From Halorussus sp. MSC15.2 (GTDB lineage: Archaea; Halobacteriota; Halobacteria; Halobacteriales; Haladaptataceae), in assembly GCF_010747475.1 (NCBI RefSeq), contig NZ_VSLZ01000009.1, positions 1 through 64,000 of the forward strand: a stretch of 64,000 nt of DNA, written 5' to 3'. This document shows positions 24,763 through 33,913 of this stretch, piece by piece. Every line of letters begins with the position of its first letter. Within the stretch, counting starts at the first letter, position 1. The notes under the pieces were generated by a model, which did no database searches, was not told where the DNA came from, and worked only from the letters and a program-made list of their open reading frames with translations. Both the position numbers and the translations under genes were made by a program.

Positions 24763-26160
24763 ATGAGCGCAGAGAGAGACCAAGACGACGTTTCGATTGC
24801 GGCACGTATCAAGGAGAACCCGGGTCCCGCAGTGGGGTGGATGGTCGGCGCACTGCTCCTGTTCGCCCTCGAAGCCGGGGCAGTCGTCCACTTCGTGACC
24901 AGCCTGCTGGGTAACCCGGTCGAGCTACCGACGCTGCTCTCGCGGGAACTCATCCCGAACAACGGCTACGTGACGCCGAAGGGCGTGTGGAAGGACACGT
25001 TCCTCGGTCTGCCCGCGGCCTACGCGTGGGCACTCCGGGTCGTCCTCATCTACGCCTACGCGTTCCTGTGGATGGTGTGGCTCTGGCGAGGGTATCTCGT
25101 CTTCCGCGAGAACTACCGGTACGCCGACTGGACGCCGCGCGACGACATGATGGACCGACTCCGCGGCCACCGCTGGGGACAGTTCGGCGCGGTAATCGTG
25201 TTCGCGTTCGTCGTGATGGCGATGTTCGCGCCGGCGCTCGGACCGACCACCGTCGAGCGAACCATCTCGAATCCGTACTCGCACTACATCGAGTACTACA
25301 ACGACGACGGCGAACTCGAAAACATCACCGTCGGGTCGGCCAACCTCGGGTCGCGCTCGCAGGGGACGCCCGACCGGAACGTCGGACCGATGGAGTACGA
25401 CGACTACGGGCGGTGGCACCCCTTCGGGACGTTACCGACGGGGAAAGACATGTTCACCTTCATGGCGGCCGGGGCGAGGATATCGCTGTTCATCGGTCTC
25501 ACGTCCATCCTCGTCAGCGGGTTCATCGCCGTCGCGTTCGCGCTGGTGACCGCCTACTACAAGGGGCTGGTAGACCTCTTGGTGGTCATCTTAGGTGACT
25601 CCATAATGTCGTTACCCAGCCTCTTGTTCGTGATGCTGTTATCAGTGGTCCTCGGGGACACGTGGTTGGCCAACATCTACAGCGGCGGCTTCCTCCTCGC
25701 GGTCATCTTCGCGGGGACCGGGTGGCCGTTCCTGTGGCGGTCGGTCCGTGGGCCGGCGATGCAAATCGCCGAACAGGAGTGGATAGACGCCGCGAAGAGC
25801 TTCGGCCAGCGACCGAGCGTGACGATGCGCAAGCACATGGCACCGTACATCCTCGGCTACCTGCTGGTGTACGCCTCGATGCGCCTCGGCGGCATCATCA
25901 TCGCCGTCGCGGGCCTCTCGTTCCTCGGACTGGGCGTCAGTCCGCCCACGCCCGAGTGGGGCCGCGCGGTCAACATCGGTCAGTCGTACGTCACCACGTC
26001 GTCGTGGCACATCTCGTTCATCCCCGGCGTGCTCATCGTGCTGGTCGTGACCGCGTTCAACGCGCTTGGTGACGGCATCCGCGACGCTATCGACCCGCAG
26101 AGCGAGAGCGGCGAAGGCGAAGGTGCTGAAGTCGCCGCGGCCGGTGGAGGTGGTGCCTGA
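24763..26160 (+). CDS. Peptide/nickel-type ABC transporter permease (DppC-like) with N-terminal extension
   Basis: The second channel subunit, 465 residues, which is about 150 longer than bacterial DppC. Two extra hydrophobic helices (about residues 25-45 and 86-110) precede the standard first helix (AVIVFAFVVMAMFAPALGPT). Then come the periplasmic-type loop with HPFGTLPTGKDMFTFMAAGARISLFIGL and the coupling loop DAAKSFGQRPSVTMRKHMAPYILGYLLVY, and SFLGLGVSPPTPEWGRAVNIGQSY near the C-terminus. Such extended DppC proteins are known in haloarchaea. The start ATG at 24763 lies one base after the dppB stop; its own stop overlaps the next ATG (TGATG). Confidence 0.93.
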   Translation: MSAERDQDDVSIAARIKENPGPAVGWMVGALLLFALEAGAVVHFVTSLLGNPVELPTLLSRELIPNNGYVTPKGVWKDTFLGLPAAYAWALRVVLIYAYAFLWMVWLWRGYLVFRENYRYADWTPRDDMMDRLRGHRWGQFGAVIVFAFVVMAMFAPALGPTTVERTISNPYSHYIEYYNDDGELENITVGSANLGSRSQGTPDRNVGPMEYDDYGRWHPFGTLPTGKDMFTFMAAGARISLFIGLTSILVSGFIAVAFALVTAYYKGLVDLLVVILGDSIMSLPSLLFVMLLSVVLGDTWLANIYSGGFLLAVIFAGTGWPFLWRSVRGPAMQIAEQEWIDAAKSFGQRPSVTMRKHMAPYILGYLLVYASMRLGGIIIAVAGLSFLGLGVSPPTPEWGRAVNIGQSYVTTSSWHISFIPGVLIVLVVTAFNALGDGIRDAIDPQSESGEGEGAEVAAAGGGGA

Positions 26161-27242
26161 TGGCACAGCGAGAGACCACCGAACTCCACGGCGAGGAGGA
26201 CCCCCTACTGTCCGTACAGAACCTCCAGACCGCCTTCTTCACGGATAAGGAGACGATTCGCGCCGTGGACGGCGTGAGCTTCGACATCCGGCGGGGCGAG
26301 ACCGTCGGCATCGTCGGCGAGTCCGGGTCGGGCAAGAGCGTCACCGCCCGGTCGATTATGGGACTCGTGGACTCGCCCGGTCGCGTGCTGGAGGGGAGTC
26401 GCATCGACTTCCGGGGCGAGGACCTCACGCAGAAGAGCGAACGCGAGTACCGGAGCCTCCGCGGGAGCGACATCGCGATGGTGTTTCAGGACCCGCTAAC
26501 CTCGCTCAACCCCGTCTACACGGTCGGCAACCAAATCAAGGAGTCGCTGCGACTCCATCAGGACATGCGAGGTGCGGCGGCCACCGAAGAGGCCATCAAC
26601 CTGCTCGAAGCGGTCGGCATTCCGGACGCCTCGCGGCGGGTCAAAGAGTACCCCCACGAGTTCTCCGGCGGGATGCGCCAGCGTGCCGTCATCGCCATGG
26701 CGCTCGCCTGCGACCCGGAACTGCTCATCTGCGACGAGCCGACGACCGCGCTCGACGTGACGATTCAGGCCCAGATTCTCGAACTCCTGCAGGACCTGCA
26801 GGAGGAGCGGGACCTCGCCATCATGTTCATCACCCACGACATGGGCGTCATCGCCGAGATTTCGGACCGCGTGAACGTGATGTACGCGGGCGAAATCGTC
26901 GAGAGCGCGCCGGTCGAGGAACTGTTCGAGAACCCGCGACACCCCTACACGCAGGGGCTTCTCAAGTCGATTCCGGGCAATCAGCCCGGTGCCGAGCGGC
27001 TCGAGACCATCGAGGGCGACGTGCCCACGCCGAACGAACCCGCGGGTTACTGCCGGTTCGAACCGCGATGTCCGAAGGCGTTCGAGGACTGCACGCAGGT
27101 CCACCCGGCGTCGGTTGAGGTCGATTCCGAAACCGACGACCACACTGCGGCGTGTCTGCTGTATCCTGAGGACGTCTCGCAGGAGGAGGCCGTCGAGTTA
27201 CACGAGCAGCGTGAGAGCCAGCGGGAGGTGAGCCAGCGATGA
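26160..27242 (+). CDS. Peptide/nickel-type ABC transporter ATP-binding protein (DppD-like)
   Basis: A 360-residue cytoplasmic ATPase. Walker A is GESGSGKS (about residues 56-63), the Q-loop [13 protein letters not shown], the signature EFSGGMRQR (about 165-173), Walker [13 protein letters not shown] and the switch His in FITHDMG. The C-terminal oligopeptide domain carries the four-cysteine site ([14 protein letters not shown], with a further Cys in AACLLY) that binds an iron-sulfur cluster in some homologues. The ATG overlaps the preceding stop and its own stop overlaps the next start, so translation of the subunits is coupled. Confidence 0.94.
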   Translation: MAQRETTELHGEEDPLLSVQNLQTAFFTDKETIRAVDGVSFDIRRGETVGIVGESGSGKSVTARSIMGLVDSPGRVLEGSRIDFRGEDLTQKSEREYRSLRGSDIAMVFQDPLTSLNPVYTVGNQIKESLRLHQDMRGAAATEEAINLLEAVGIPDASRRVKEYPHEFSGGMRQRAVIAMALACDPELLICDEPTTALDVTIQAQILELLQDLQEERDLAIMFITHDMGVIAEISDRVNVMYAGEIVESAPVEELFENPRHPYTQGLLKSIPGNQPGAERLETIEGDVPTPNEPAGYCRFEPRCPKAFEDCTQVHPASVEVDSETDDHTAACLLYPEDVSQEEAVELHEQRESQREVSQR

Positions 27243-28570
27243 GCGAACAAGTTCAACAGGAGTCCGTCAGCGTCGCCACGGGCGAGACGCTCGTGGAGAT
27301 AAACGACCTGAAGACGTACTACGACGAGGGAGGCATCATCGAATCGAACCCGGTGAAAGCAGTGGACGGCGTCGATTTCGAGATTAAGCGCGGCGAGACG
27401 TTGGGTCTAGTCGGTGAGTCCGGGTGTGGAAAGACGACGCTCGGCCGGACGCTCATCCAACTCGAAGACGCGACCGACGGCGAGGTGCTGTTCGACGGCA
27501 CCGACGTGACCGAACTGTCGGGGTCGGACCTGAAAGACTGGCGGCGCAACAGCCAGATGGTGTTTCAGGACCCCGAGTCCAGCCTCAACGACCGGATGAC
27601 CGTCGGCGAAATCATCCGCGAACCGCTGGACGTTCACGACTGGAACACGGCTCAAGAGCGCCGCGAGCGCGTGCGCGAACTCCTCGACGTCGTGGGGCTA
27701 CAACCCGAACACTACTACCGCTACCCTCACCAGTTCTCGGGCGGGCAGCGCCAGCGTATCGGCATCGCCCGCGCGCTGGCGCTCGAACCCGAGTTCGTCG
27801 TGCTCGACGAACCGGTGTCGGCGCTGGACGTGTCGGTGCAGGCCCAGATTCTCAACCTGCTGGAGGACCTGCAGGACGAGTTCGGCCTGACGTACCTGTT
27901 CATCGCTCACGACCTGAGCGTCGTCCGCCACATCTGTGACCGGGTGGCCGTGATGTACCTCGGTAACATCATGGAACTCGGCGACACCGGGGAACTGTTC
28001 GAGAACCCGAAGAACCCCTACACCCACTCGCTGCTGTCGGCGATTCCGGAACCCGACCCGACGTCAGACAAGGAGCGCATCACGCTGCGGGGGACGCCGC
28101 CGAGTCCGCGCGACCCCCCGAAGGGATGTCCGTTCACGACGCGGTGTCCGATGAAGATTCGGCCCGACAAGTATCAGGACATGGACGCCGACACGTGGGT
28201 CGCCATCGAGGTGTTCCGCGAGGTGCTTCGGGAACGCTCCCGGGCGGACAAGTCGCTGACAGAGCAGGCCAAGGAGTTGCTCGGAATGGAGACGCGGTTC
28301 TCCGACATCGGCGAAATCAAACGCGAACTGTTCGGCGACATCGACCTCGCGAGCGAGGTCGAACGCTACATCGACGAGGCGGCCAGTTACGTCGAGGACA
28401 ACGAGGAGGGCGAGGCGCGGCGACTCCTCCGCGAAGAGTTCGGGAGCATCTGTGACACCGAGAAGCCCGACGACTACGTGGTCAGCGACAGCGGGCGAGT
28501 CAGCCACTGTCACCGCCACAAGTCGGAGTACGCGGAACCGGACGACTTCGTGCCGTACACCGAACGGTAG
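27239..28570 (+). CDS. Peptide/nickel-type ABC transporter ATP-binding protein (DppF-like) with long C-terminal insertion
   Basis: The partner ATPase of the preceding subunit, 443 residues. Walker A is GESGCGKT, the Q-loop [13 protein letters not shown], the signature QFSGGQRQR, Walker [13 protein letters not shown] and the switch FIAHDLS. The oligopeptide C-terminal domain has CPFTTRCP, but then about 95 extra acidic helical residues (about 303-415) separate the first cysteine pair from the last ones (SICDTE... SHCHRH). Haloarchaeal members often have this insertion; its role is unknown. The start overlaps the upstream stop (ATGA). Confidence 0.94.
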   Translation: MSEQVQQESVSVATGETLVEINDLKTYYDEGGIIESNPVKAVDGVDFEIKRGETLGLVGESGCGKTTLGRTLIQLEDATDGEVLFDGTDVTELSGSDLKDWRRNSQMVFQDPESSLNDRMTVGEIIREPLDVHDWNTAQERRERVRELLDVVGLQPEHYYRYPHQFSGGQRQRIGIARALALEPEFVVLDEPVSALDVSVQAQILNLLEDLQDEFGLTYLFIAHDLSVVRHICDRVAVMYLGNIMELGDTGELFENPKNPYTHSLLSAIPEPDPTSDKERITLRGTPPSPRDPPKGCPFTTRCPMKIRPDKYQDMDADTWVAIEVFREVLRERSRADKSLTEQAKELLGMETRFSDIGEIKRELFGDIDLASEVERYIDEAASYVEDNEEGEARRLLREEFGSICDTEKPDDYVVSDSGRVSHCHRHKSEYAEPDDFVPYTER

Positions 28571-29044
28571 ATGTCGCCCACGCCCTCGGAGACGTCCGCC
28601 ACGTCGTCGGCCGCCCGGCGCGCGCGTCAGGTCGTCGATGCGCTCGTCTACGCGCTCGCGGTCGCCGGAGTGGTGTTCGTCGTCGGTGCGCTACTCGGAC
28701 TCGCAGTCGGCGGCGGTCTCGTGACCGCGAAGTACGTGATGTTCGTCGTCGGCCTCCTCGCGTTCGGGTACGCCACGTTCCAGATGCGGCCGGACCCGCC
28801 GTGGGACACCGAGCAGACCGACGACGGCAAGGTCAAGGTGACGAGAAACGACCCGTCGGGCACCGTCCTCGGCGGCCGAGACGAGACCAAGTTTCAGGCG
28901 GCGGTCCAGCGGATTCCGCCGCTCCCGTGGTACTCGCTCCCGCCGGACGAGCGGTTCCCGGTCCCGTTCAAGATGTTCCTCGCCAGTCTGGCGACGCTCG
29001 CGTGGTCGTTCGTGATGGAGACGGTGTTCGGCGTCGCGGCGTGA
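28571..29044 (+). CDS. Small membrane protein at the end of the ABC transporter operon
   Basis: A 157-residue protein whose ATG follows the DppF-like stop with no gap, so it is the last cistron of the operon. It has two adjacent hydrophobic helices (about residues 22-46 and 50-67), a soluble acidic middle, and a C-terminal helix (FKMFLASLATLAWSFVMETVFGV, about 132-154). I do not recognise a family with certainty; similar small proteins accompany transporter genes in haloarchaea. It might assemble with the transporter, which is inferred only from position. Confidence 0.75.
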   Translation: MSPTPSETSATSSAARRARQVVDALVYALAVAGVVFVVGALLGLAVGGGLVTAKYVMFVVGLLAFGYATFQMRPDPPWDTEQTDDGKVKVTRNDPSGTVLGGRDETKFQAAVQRIPPLPWYSLPPDERFPVPFKMFLASLATLAWSFVMETVFGVAA

Positions 29045-29189
29045 CTGTCGGCGCGGGTCGCAGAGATTGGGAGGAGAGACCGACGGTTTTCAGACTCGCG
29101 CTCGTCGAAGAGTCGCGGTTCCTGCCGGAACGCGCTCGGTTGGCACCCAAACAACAGGTTTTACCATAAGAAGACCGTCAGACGTACAC

Positions 29190-29777
29190 ATGCCAAAGAC
29201 TGGGGACGGGGACGACGAACCCGACTACGCCGAGCAGATTGCTGCGAGCGCAGACGTTCACAAGGGCGCGTGGCAGCGCACCATCGAGGACATGAAGGCG
29301 ATGGCAGCGGAGTTAGAGGAAGACGGCTGGGACGTCGTCACCATCGGGTCGGGTCACACCGCGCCCACGAACCCCGACGCGGGCGAGACCGACCGCTGGG
29401 GCTTCGTCCACGTCGTTCCCGACAACAAGGCCGAACCGTTCACCGAGGCGGTCGAGACGGGAGATTTCCCGCAGTACCGCGTGTTCCGCAACGAGATGCA
29501 GGGGCGCATCTTCATGGTGACTCAACTGCTCGACCCCGACTCGGAGACGGCCATCCTCATCGCGGGCAACTTCGAGGTCCGGCACGCGCCCGGACTGGTC
29601 AAGACCGCGCTGAAGGAAGACGAGATGTACACCCACGTCCAGAAACTCGACCAGACTCACCTCGGGTCGTTCCGCCACGAGGACGTGGAGAAGTTCTTCC
29701 CGGACCCCCACAAGTACACGGGCTACGACGTGCCGTTCGACGGGGTGCTGGACGACGAAGCGGCCGAATCGGAGTAA
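29190..29777 (+). CDS. Conserved haloarchaeal protein of unknown function (possibly DUF7529)
   Basis: A 195-residue acidic cytoplasmic protein. It begins with a helical region (WQRTIEDMKAMAAELEEDGWDVVTIGSGHTAP), followed by an alpha/beta part (GFVHVVPDN, RIFMVTQLLDPDSETAILIAGNFEVRHAPGLVKTA). I associate it loosely with DUF7529, which has no known role. The ATG at 29190 is supported by a TATA-like element (gttttacc, about 29158-29165) some 28 nt upstream. It is a single gene, followed by a T-run at about 29830-29834. Confidence 0.75.
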   Translation: MPKTGDGDDEPDYAEQIAASADVHKGAWQRTIEDMKAMAAELEEDGWDVVTIGSGHTAPTNPDAGETDRWGFVHVVPDNKAEPFTEAVETGDFPQYRVFRNEMQGRIFMVTQLLDPDSETAILIAGNFEVRHAPGLVKTALKEDEMYTHVQKLDQTHLGSFRHEDVEKFFPDPHKYTGYDVPFDGVLDDEAAESE

Positions 29778-29837
29778 GTCGGTCGCGTCGGCGGAAGAGA
29801 GCAGTATCGGTTCGGCCATCTCACAGCGCTTTTTGTC

Positions 29838-29850
29838 AGTCAACTTGACT
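29838..29850. promoter_or_regulatory. Short inverted repeat in front of the GrpB-like gene
   Basis: AGTCAAcTTGACT, 6-bp perfect arms around one base, centred 14 nt before the ATG at 29858, where a repressor would block the start of transcription. Confidence 0.4.
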
Positions 29851-29857
29851 TTTCTCT

Positions 29858-30391
29858 ATGGACGAAACGCCGATTACGATTCACGACTACGACCCGGAGT
29901 GGCCGGAGACGTTCGAGGCGGAACGACGCCGAATTGGGTCGTTGCTCGCGGAGTACACGGCCCGCATCGAACACATCGGAAGTACGGCAGTGCCGGGACT
30001 CGGCGCGAAACCGGTTATCGACGTTCTGGCCGTCGTGACCGACCTTCCGGGGGTCTGGGGGAACCTCGACAAACTCAGTGTAGGCTTCGGGTACGAACTG
30101 AGCCACATCCCCGCCGACTGGCTGTTCGTGCAACGAACCGACGATTCGGGTCAGCAATACAACCTCCACCTCGTCCGCGAATCGAACGACCAGTGGAAGG
30201 ACGACCTGCTGTTCCGGGAGTATCTGCGGACTTACCCGGTCGTGCGTGACGAGTACGAGACCGTAAAGCGAGATGCGGCCGAATCTCACCCGAACGACAT
30301 CACCGCATACAACGCGGCGAAGGACGATTTCTGTCAGTCCGTACTTTCGCGGGCCAGAGCTGACGACGCTATCGCGGTGCCTGACGGTTGA
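29858..30391 (+). CDS. GrpB family protein (nucleotidyltransferase-like)
   Basis: A 177-residue protein of the GrpB/UPF0157 family: ITIHDYDPEWPETFEAERRRIGSLL, then IEHIGSTAVPGLGAKPVIDVLAVV, with the GSTAVPGL and PxxD motifs of a nucleotidyltransferase fold, and FREYLRTYPVVRDEYETVKRDAA at the C-terminus. Family members are found alone or fused to CoaE; the biochemical activity is not established, and the similarity to nucleotidyltransferases suggests transfer of a nucleotide. The length is normal. It lies alone, with a candidate operator overlapping its promoter. Confidence 0.88.
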   Translation: MDETPITIHDYDPEWPETFEAERRRIGSLLAEYTARIEHIGSTAVPGLGAKPVIDVLAVVTDLPGVWGNLDKLSVGFGYELSHIPADWLFVQRTDDSGQQYNLHLVRESNDQWKDDLLFREYLRTYPVVRDEYETVKRDAAESHPNDITAYNAAKDDFCQSVLSRARADDAIAVPDG

Positions 30392-30664
30392 AGTTTCCGC
30401 TTCGAGAGGTTCCGCCACGTGAGCGCGGTACCGAACGGAACCGGATTTCCGAGTTACCGACGAGTCGGACAGTTCGTCAGAACTAGCGACAGGTTCGAGC
30501 AAAGCGAGACCGTACGATGGGCCGCACTCGCACGCGCCGGAGACGCAAATCAGCGGGCGCGTCCGATACATTTTCGCCGAGACCTTCGAAAACGGGGAGA
30601 TTCGAACGGAGAGCGAGCGTTCGGTTCGTAGACTACAAGACGCCCCGACACGTATCGCGCGAAC

Positions 30665-31513
30665 ATGAAAGTCGGCGAAGCCATGACGCCCCGCTCGGAG
30701 GTCGTTACCGTCGAGCTTCCGGGCACCCGCGACGACGTGCTAGAATATCTCCAAGAGCGGTCGTTCTCGTCCGTTCCCGTGGTCAAGACCACCGACGGAG
30801 TCGAGGAGTTCCGCGGACTCATCTCGCGCGACGACCTCATCGAGAACCCCGACGAGGACCAACTCGCCATGCTGATGCGCGACGTTCCGACCACCACGCA
30901 GGACACTACCCTCGAAGCGGTGGCGGGTCTGATGATAGACGAGGGCGCGCGCCGCGTCCCCGTCGTGGACGGCGAACTGGAAGGCATCGTCACGGTCACC
31001 GACGTGGTACGGGCCATCGCCGACGGAGACGCCGACGGCGACGAGACGGTCGGCGACATCGCTTCGCGCGACGTGAACACCACCTACGTCGAGGTCCCCC
31101 TGACGGTCGCCGAACGCGAACTCTACTACGCAAATCTCCCCTACGCCGTCGTCCTCGACGAGGAAGGCGAGATGGACGGCGTGCTGACCGAGGTTGACAT
31201 CATCGAAGTCGCCCGCGTGGTCGAGGGCGAGGACGACACCGGCGACTCGCTGGCCGACGAGGACGACGACTGGAAGTGGGAGTCCATCAAGGCGGTCGGG
31301 AAGCGCTACCTCCCGACCCGAAACGTCGAGATTCCGGCCGCGCCGGTCCGCGAGTTCATGACCGACGACGTGGTGACGGTCTCGGGCGAGAAGACCGCCA
31401 AACAGGCGGCCCAGACGATGCTCACCAACGACATCGAGCAGATTCCGCTGGTCAGAGGCGACGAACTCACGGGCATCGTTCGGGACGTGAACCTCGTGGA
31501 GGCGATACGATGA
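30665..31513 (+). CDS. Four-CBS-domain protein encoded with glycyl-tRNA synthetase
   Basis: A 282-residue protein made of two pairs of CBS domains (about residues 1-60, 65-118, 122-185 and 224-282), each with the xxPVVxxxGxLxGIVTxxD-type ending (RRVPVVDGELEGIVTVTDVV; EQIPLVRGDELTGIVRDVNLV). CBS pairs bind adenine nucleotides such as AMP, ATP or SAM as sensors. There is no effector domain. Its last codons overlap the glyS ATG (ATGA), so the two are co-translated; a link with nucleotide charge or translation is an inference from that coupling. Confidence 0.9.
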   Translation: MKVGEAMTPRSEVVTVELPGTRDDVLEYLQERSFSSVPVVKTTDGVEEFRGLISRDDLIENPDEDQLAMLMRDVPTTTQDTTLEAVAGLMIDEGARRVPVVDGELEGIVTVTDVVRAIADGDADGDETVGDIASRDVNTTYVEVPLTVAERELYYANLPYAVVLDEEGEMDGVLTEVDIIEVARVVEGEDDTGDSLADEDDDWKWESIKAVGKRYLPTRNVEIPAAPVREFMTDDVVTVSGEKTAKQAAQTMLTNDIEQIPLVRGDELTGIVRDVNLVEAIR

Positions 31514-33255
31514 CTCGAAACGACCTCGTGGAACTCGCCAAGCGCCGCGGGTACTTCTTCCAATCGGCGGGCGCGTACGGCGGCGTCTCCGGGTTCTACA
31601 CCTATGGTCCGCAGGGCGCGACGCTCAAGCAGAACGTCGAGAACTCGTGGCGCGAGCGCTTCCAAGTTCGGGAGGGTCACCGCGAAATCGACGCCCCGAC
31701 CGTGATGCCCGAACCCGTCTTCGAGGCGTCGGGCCACCTCGACACCTTCGACGACATGCTGGTGGAGTGCCCCGAGTGCGGCGAGAGCCACCGTGCAGAC
31801 CACCTCATCGAGGACAACACGGACATCGAGGAGGCCGAGAGCATCGCCATCTCGGAGGTGGAGGACCTCATCGCCGAACACGACCTGCAGTGTCCGAACT
31901 GCGGTACCGAACTCGGCGGCGTTCCGGTCGAGGACTTCAACCTGATGTTCGAGACCAACATCGGTCCCGGTAGCTCCTCGCCGGGCTACCTCCGTCCCGA
32001 GACCGCACAGGGCATCTTCGTGGAGTTCCCGCAACTCGCCGAGTACGCCCGCAACCAGCTTCCGTTCGGCATCACGCAGATTGGCAAGGCCTACCGCAAC
32101 GAGATTAGCCCCCGGAAGTCCATCGTCCGCGTCCGGGAGTTCACGCAGGCCGAACTGGAGCACTTCATCGACCCGACCGAGGACGAACCGCAACTCGACC
32201 GCGTGGCGGACGTGGAACTCAAGCTCTACCCGGCCGAGGAGCAGGAGAAGGAGGACGGCGAGTACGTCTACAAGACCGTGGAGGAGGCCGTCGAAGAGGG
32301 TCTCGTCCACGAGTGGGTCGCCTACTATCTGGGCGTCGGCAAGCAGTGGTACGAGTCCATCGGCGTGGACATGGACCGCTTCCGGTTCCGCCAGCACCTC
32401 TCGGGCGAACTGGCCCACTACGCGGCCGACTGCTGGGACGCCGAGAGCGAGGTGGACGGGGACTGGATAGAGATAACGGGCTTCGCCTACCGGAGCGACT
32501 ACGACCTGAGCAAGCACGACGAGTACTCCGACGACGACTTCACCGTCTTCAAGCAGTACGACGAACCGAAGGTGGTCGAACGGGCGACCGTGGACCCCGA
32601 CATGAGCTACCTCGGTCCGGAGTTCGGCGGGGCGGCGGGCGACGTGGCCGCCGAACTCGAACTGCTGGCCGAGCGCGACCGCGCCGCCTTCGACGGCGAG
32701 ACGGTCGCGGTCGAAGTCGAGGGCGACGAACACGAGATTCCGGTCGAGAAGACCGGGTTCGCCGTCGAGGAGGTCAAGGAGACCGGCGAACACATCATGC
32801 CCCACGTCGTGGAACCCTCCATCGGTATCGACCGCGTCATCTACACCGTCCTCGACCACGCCTACGAGGAGGACGAAATCGAGGGCGAGACGCGGAGCTA
32901 CCTCGCGCTCGAACCCGACGTCGCGCCCACCTTCGTCGGGGTCTTCCCGCTCGTCGATAAGGAAGGCATGGACGACCGCGCCCGCGAAATCGCGGACGAC
33001 CTCCGGGCCGAGGGCTTCGACGTGACCTACGACGACTCGGGGAGTATCGGCCGACGCTACCGCCGACAGGACGAGGTGGGGACGCCGTTCTGTATCACGG
33101 TGGACGACGAGACGGCCGACACCGTGACCCTGCGGGAGCGCGACTCGACCGAGCAGGTCCGGGTCGATACAGACGACCTGCCCGACTTGCTCGCGGACCT
33201 CCGCGAGGGCGAGACCACCTTCGCGGAACTGGACGCGACCGCACCAGAACAGTAA
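31510..33255 (+). CDS. glyS: Glycyl-tRNA synthetase (class II, homodimeric type)
   Basis: Attaches glycine to tRNA-Gly. The 581-residue protein starts LVELAKRRGYFFQSAGAYGGVSGFYTYGPQG. It has zinc-type cysteine pairs (CPECGES, CPNCG), motif 2 AYRNEISPRKSIVRVREFTQAELEHF, motif 3 EPSIGIDRVIYTVLDHAY, and a C-terminal anticodon-binding domain (APTFVGVFPLVDKEGMDDRAREIADDL). This is the archaeal/eukaryotic single-chain type. The ATG at 31510 overlaps the CBS gene stop. Two nucleotides after its stop the polyprenol-kinase-like gene begins. Confidence 0.97.
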   Translation: MTRNDLVELAKRRGYFFQSAGAYGGVSGFYTYGPQGATLKQNVENSWRERFQVREGHREIDAPTVMPEPVFEASGHLDTFDDMLVECPECGESHRADHLIEDNTDIEEAESIAISEVEDLIAEHDLQCPNCGTELGGVPVEDFNLMFETNIGPGSSSPGYLRPETAQGIFVEFPQLAEYARNQLPFGITQIGKAYRNEISPRKSIVRVREFTQAELEHFIDPTEDEPQLDRVADVELKLYPAEEQEKEDGEYVYKTVEEAVEEGLVHEWVAYYLGVGKQWYESIGVDMDRFRFRQHLSGELAHYAADCWDAESEVDGDWIEITGFAYRSDYDLSKHDEYSDDDFTVFKQYDEPKVVERATVDPDMSYLGPEFGGAAGDVAAELELLAERDRAAFDGETVAVEVEGDEHEIPVEKTGFAVEEVKETGEHIMPHVVEPSIGIDRVIYTVLDHAYEEDEIEGETRSYLALEPDVAPTFVGVFPLVDKEGMDDRAREIADDLRAEGFDVTYDDSGSIGRRYRRQDEVGTPFCITVDDETADTVTLRERDSTEQVRVDTDDLPDLLADLREGETTFAELDATAPEQ

Positions 33256-33257
33256 CC

Positions 33258-33842
33258 GTGTCGCTCCACAGCGAGGTCAAGCGCCGACTCGTCCACGTCT
33301 CCGGGACGGGGTTTCCGGCGCTCTACCTGCTCGACCTCGCGTCCTACGACCAGTTGCGACTCCTGCTCGTCGCGAGTTCGGTCGGCGCGCTGATTCTGGA
33401 GGTGGTTCGACTGTTCGTCGGTCTCGACTGGCGTATCTTCGACGAACTCACCCGCGAGTACGAACAGGAGAATCTGGCCGGCTACGCGCTCTACATGTTC
33501 GGAATGACCGCGGCGACGTTGGCGTTCAGTCCCCGAGTGGCGATTCCCGCCATGCTGATGCTCACCATCGCCGACCCCATCAGCGGACTGGCCGGGTCGG
33601 GCGAGTTGGGGGTGAAGGCGACCCACACTCTCCTACTCACGTTCGGAGTCTGTCTGCTCATCACCAGTCTGTCGGGGCTTCCGCTGGTGACCGCCGCGCT
33701 GGGCGCGCTGGCCGCGACGCTGGCCGACGGGATGAAACCCATCGTCGCGGGCTACGTCATCGACGACAACCTCACGATTCCTGTCGGGTCGGCGGTCGTG
33801 ATGTACGTCGCACTACGGTATCTGCCGACGGTCTCGGTCTGA
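33258..33842 (+). CDS. Polyprenol/dolichol kinase-like membrane protein
   Basis: A 194-residue integral membrane protein with about five helices. It begins VKRRLVHVSGTGFPALYLLD and has the motif region MLTIADPISGLAGSGELGVKATHTLLLTFGVCLL and LADGMKPIVAGYVIDDNLTIPVGSAVVMY of the dolichol kinase/phosphatidate cytidylyltransferase family. Haloarchaea build N-glycans on dolichol phosphate, so a dolichol kinase role is plausible but not proven; diacylglycerol-type lipid kinases share the fold. It starts with GTG two bases after the glyS stop and so is probably co-transcribed. Confidence 0.8.
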   Translation: MSLHSEVKRRLVHVSGTGFPALYLLDLASYDQLRLLLVASSVGALILEVVRLFVGLDWRIFDELTREYEQENLAGYALYMFGMTAATLAFSPRVAIPAMLMLTIADPISGLAGSGELGVKATHTLLLTFGVCLLITSLSGLPLVTAALGALAATLADGMKPIVAGYVIDDNLTIPVGSAVVMYVALRYLPTVSV

Positions 33843-33913
33843 GACCGCTTGCCGGGACGACCGGTCGCACACGGCCGAACCCCATTTCCGGACGAGTATC
33901 GGTAGAGTTCGGT

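Noticed and set aside
31306-32859. 517-codon open frame antisense to glyS
   Set aside because: glyS has all synthetase motifs; the antisense product is low-complexity.
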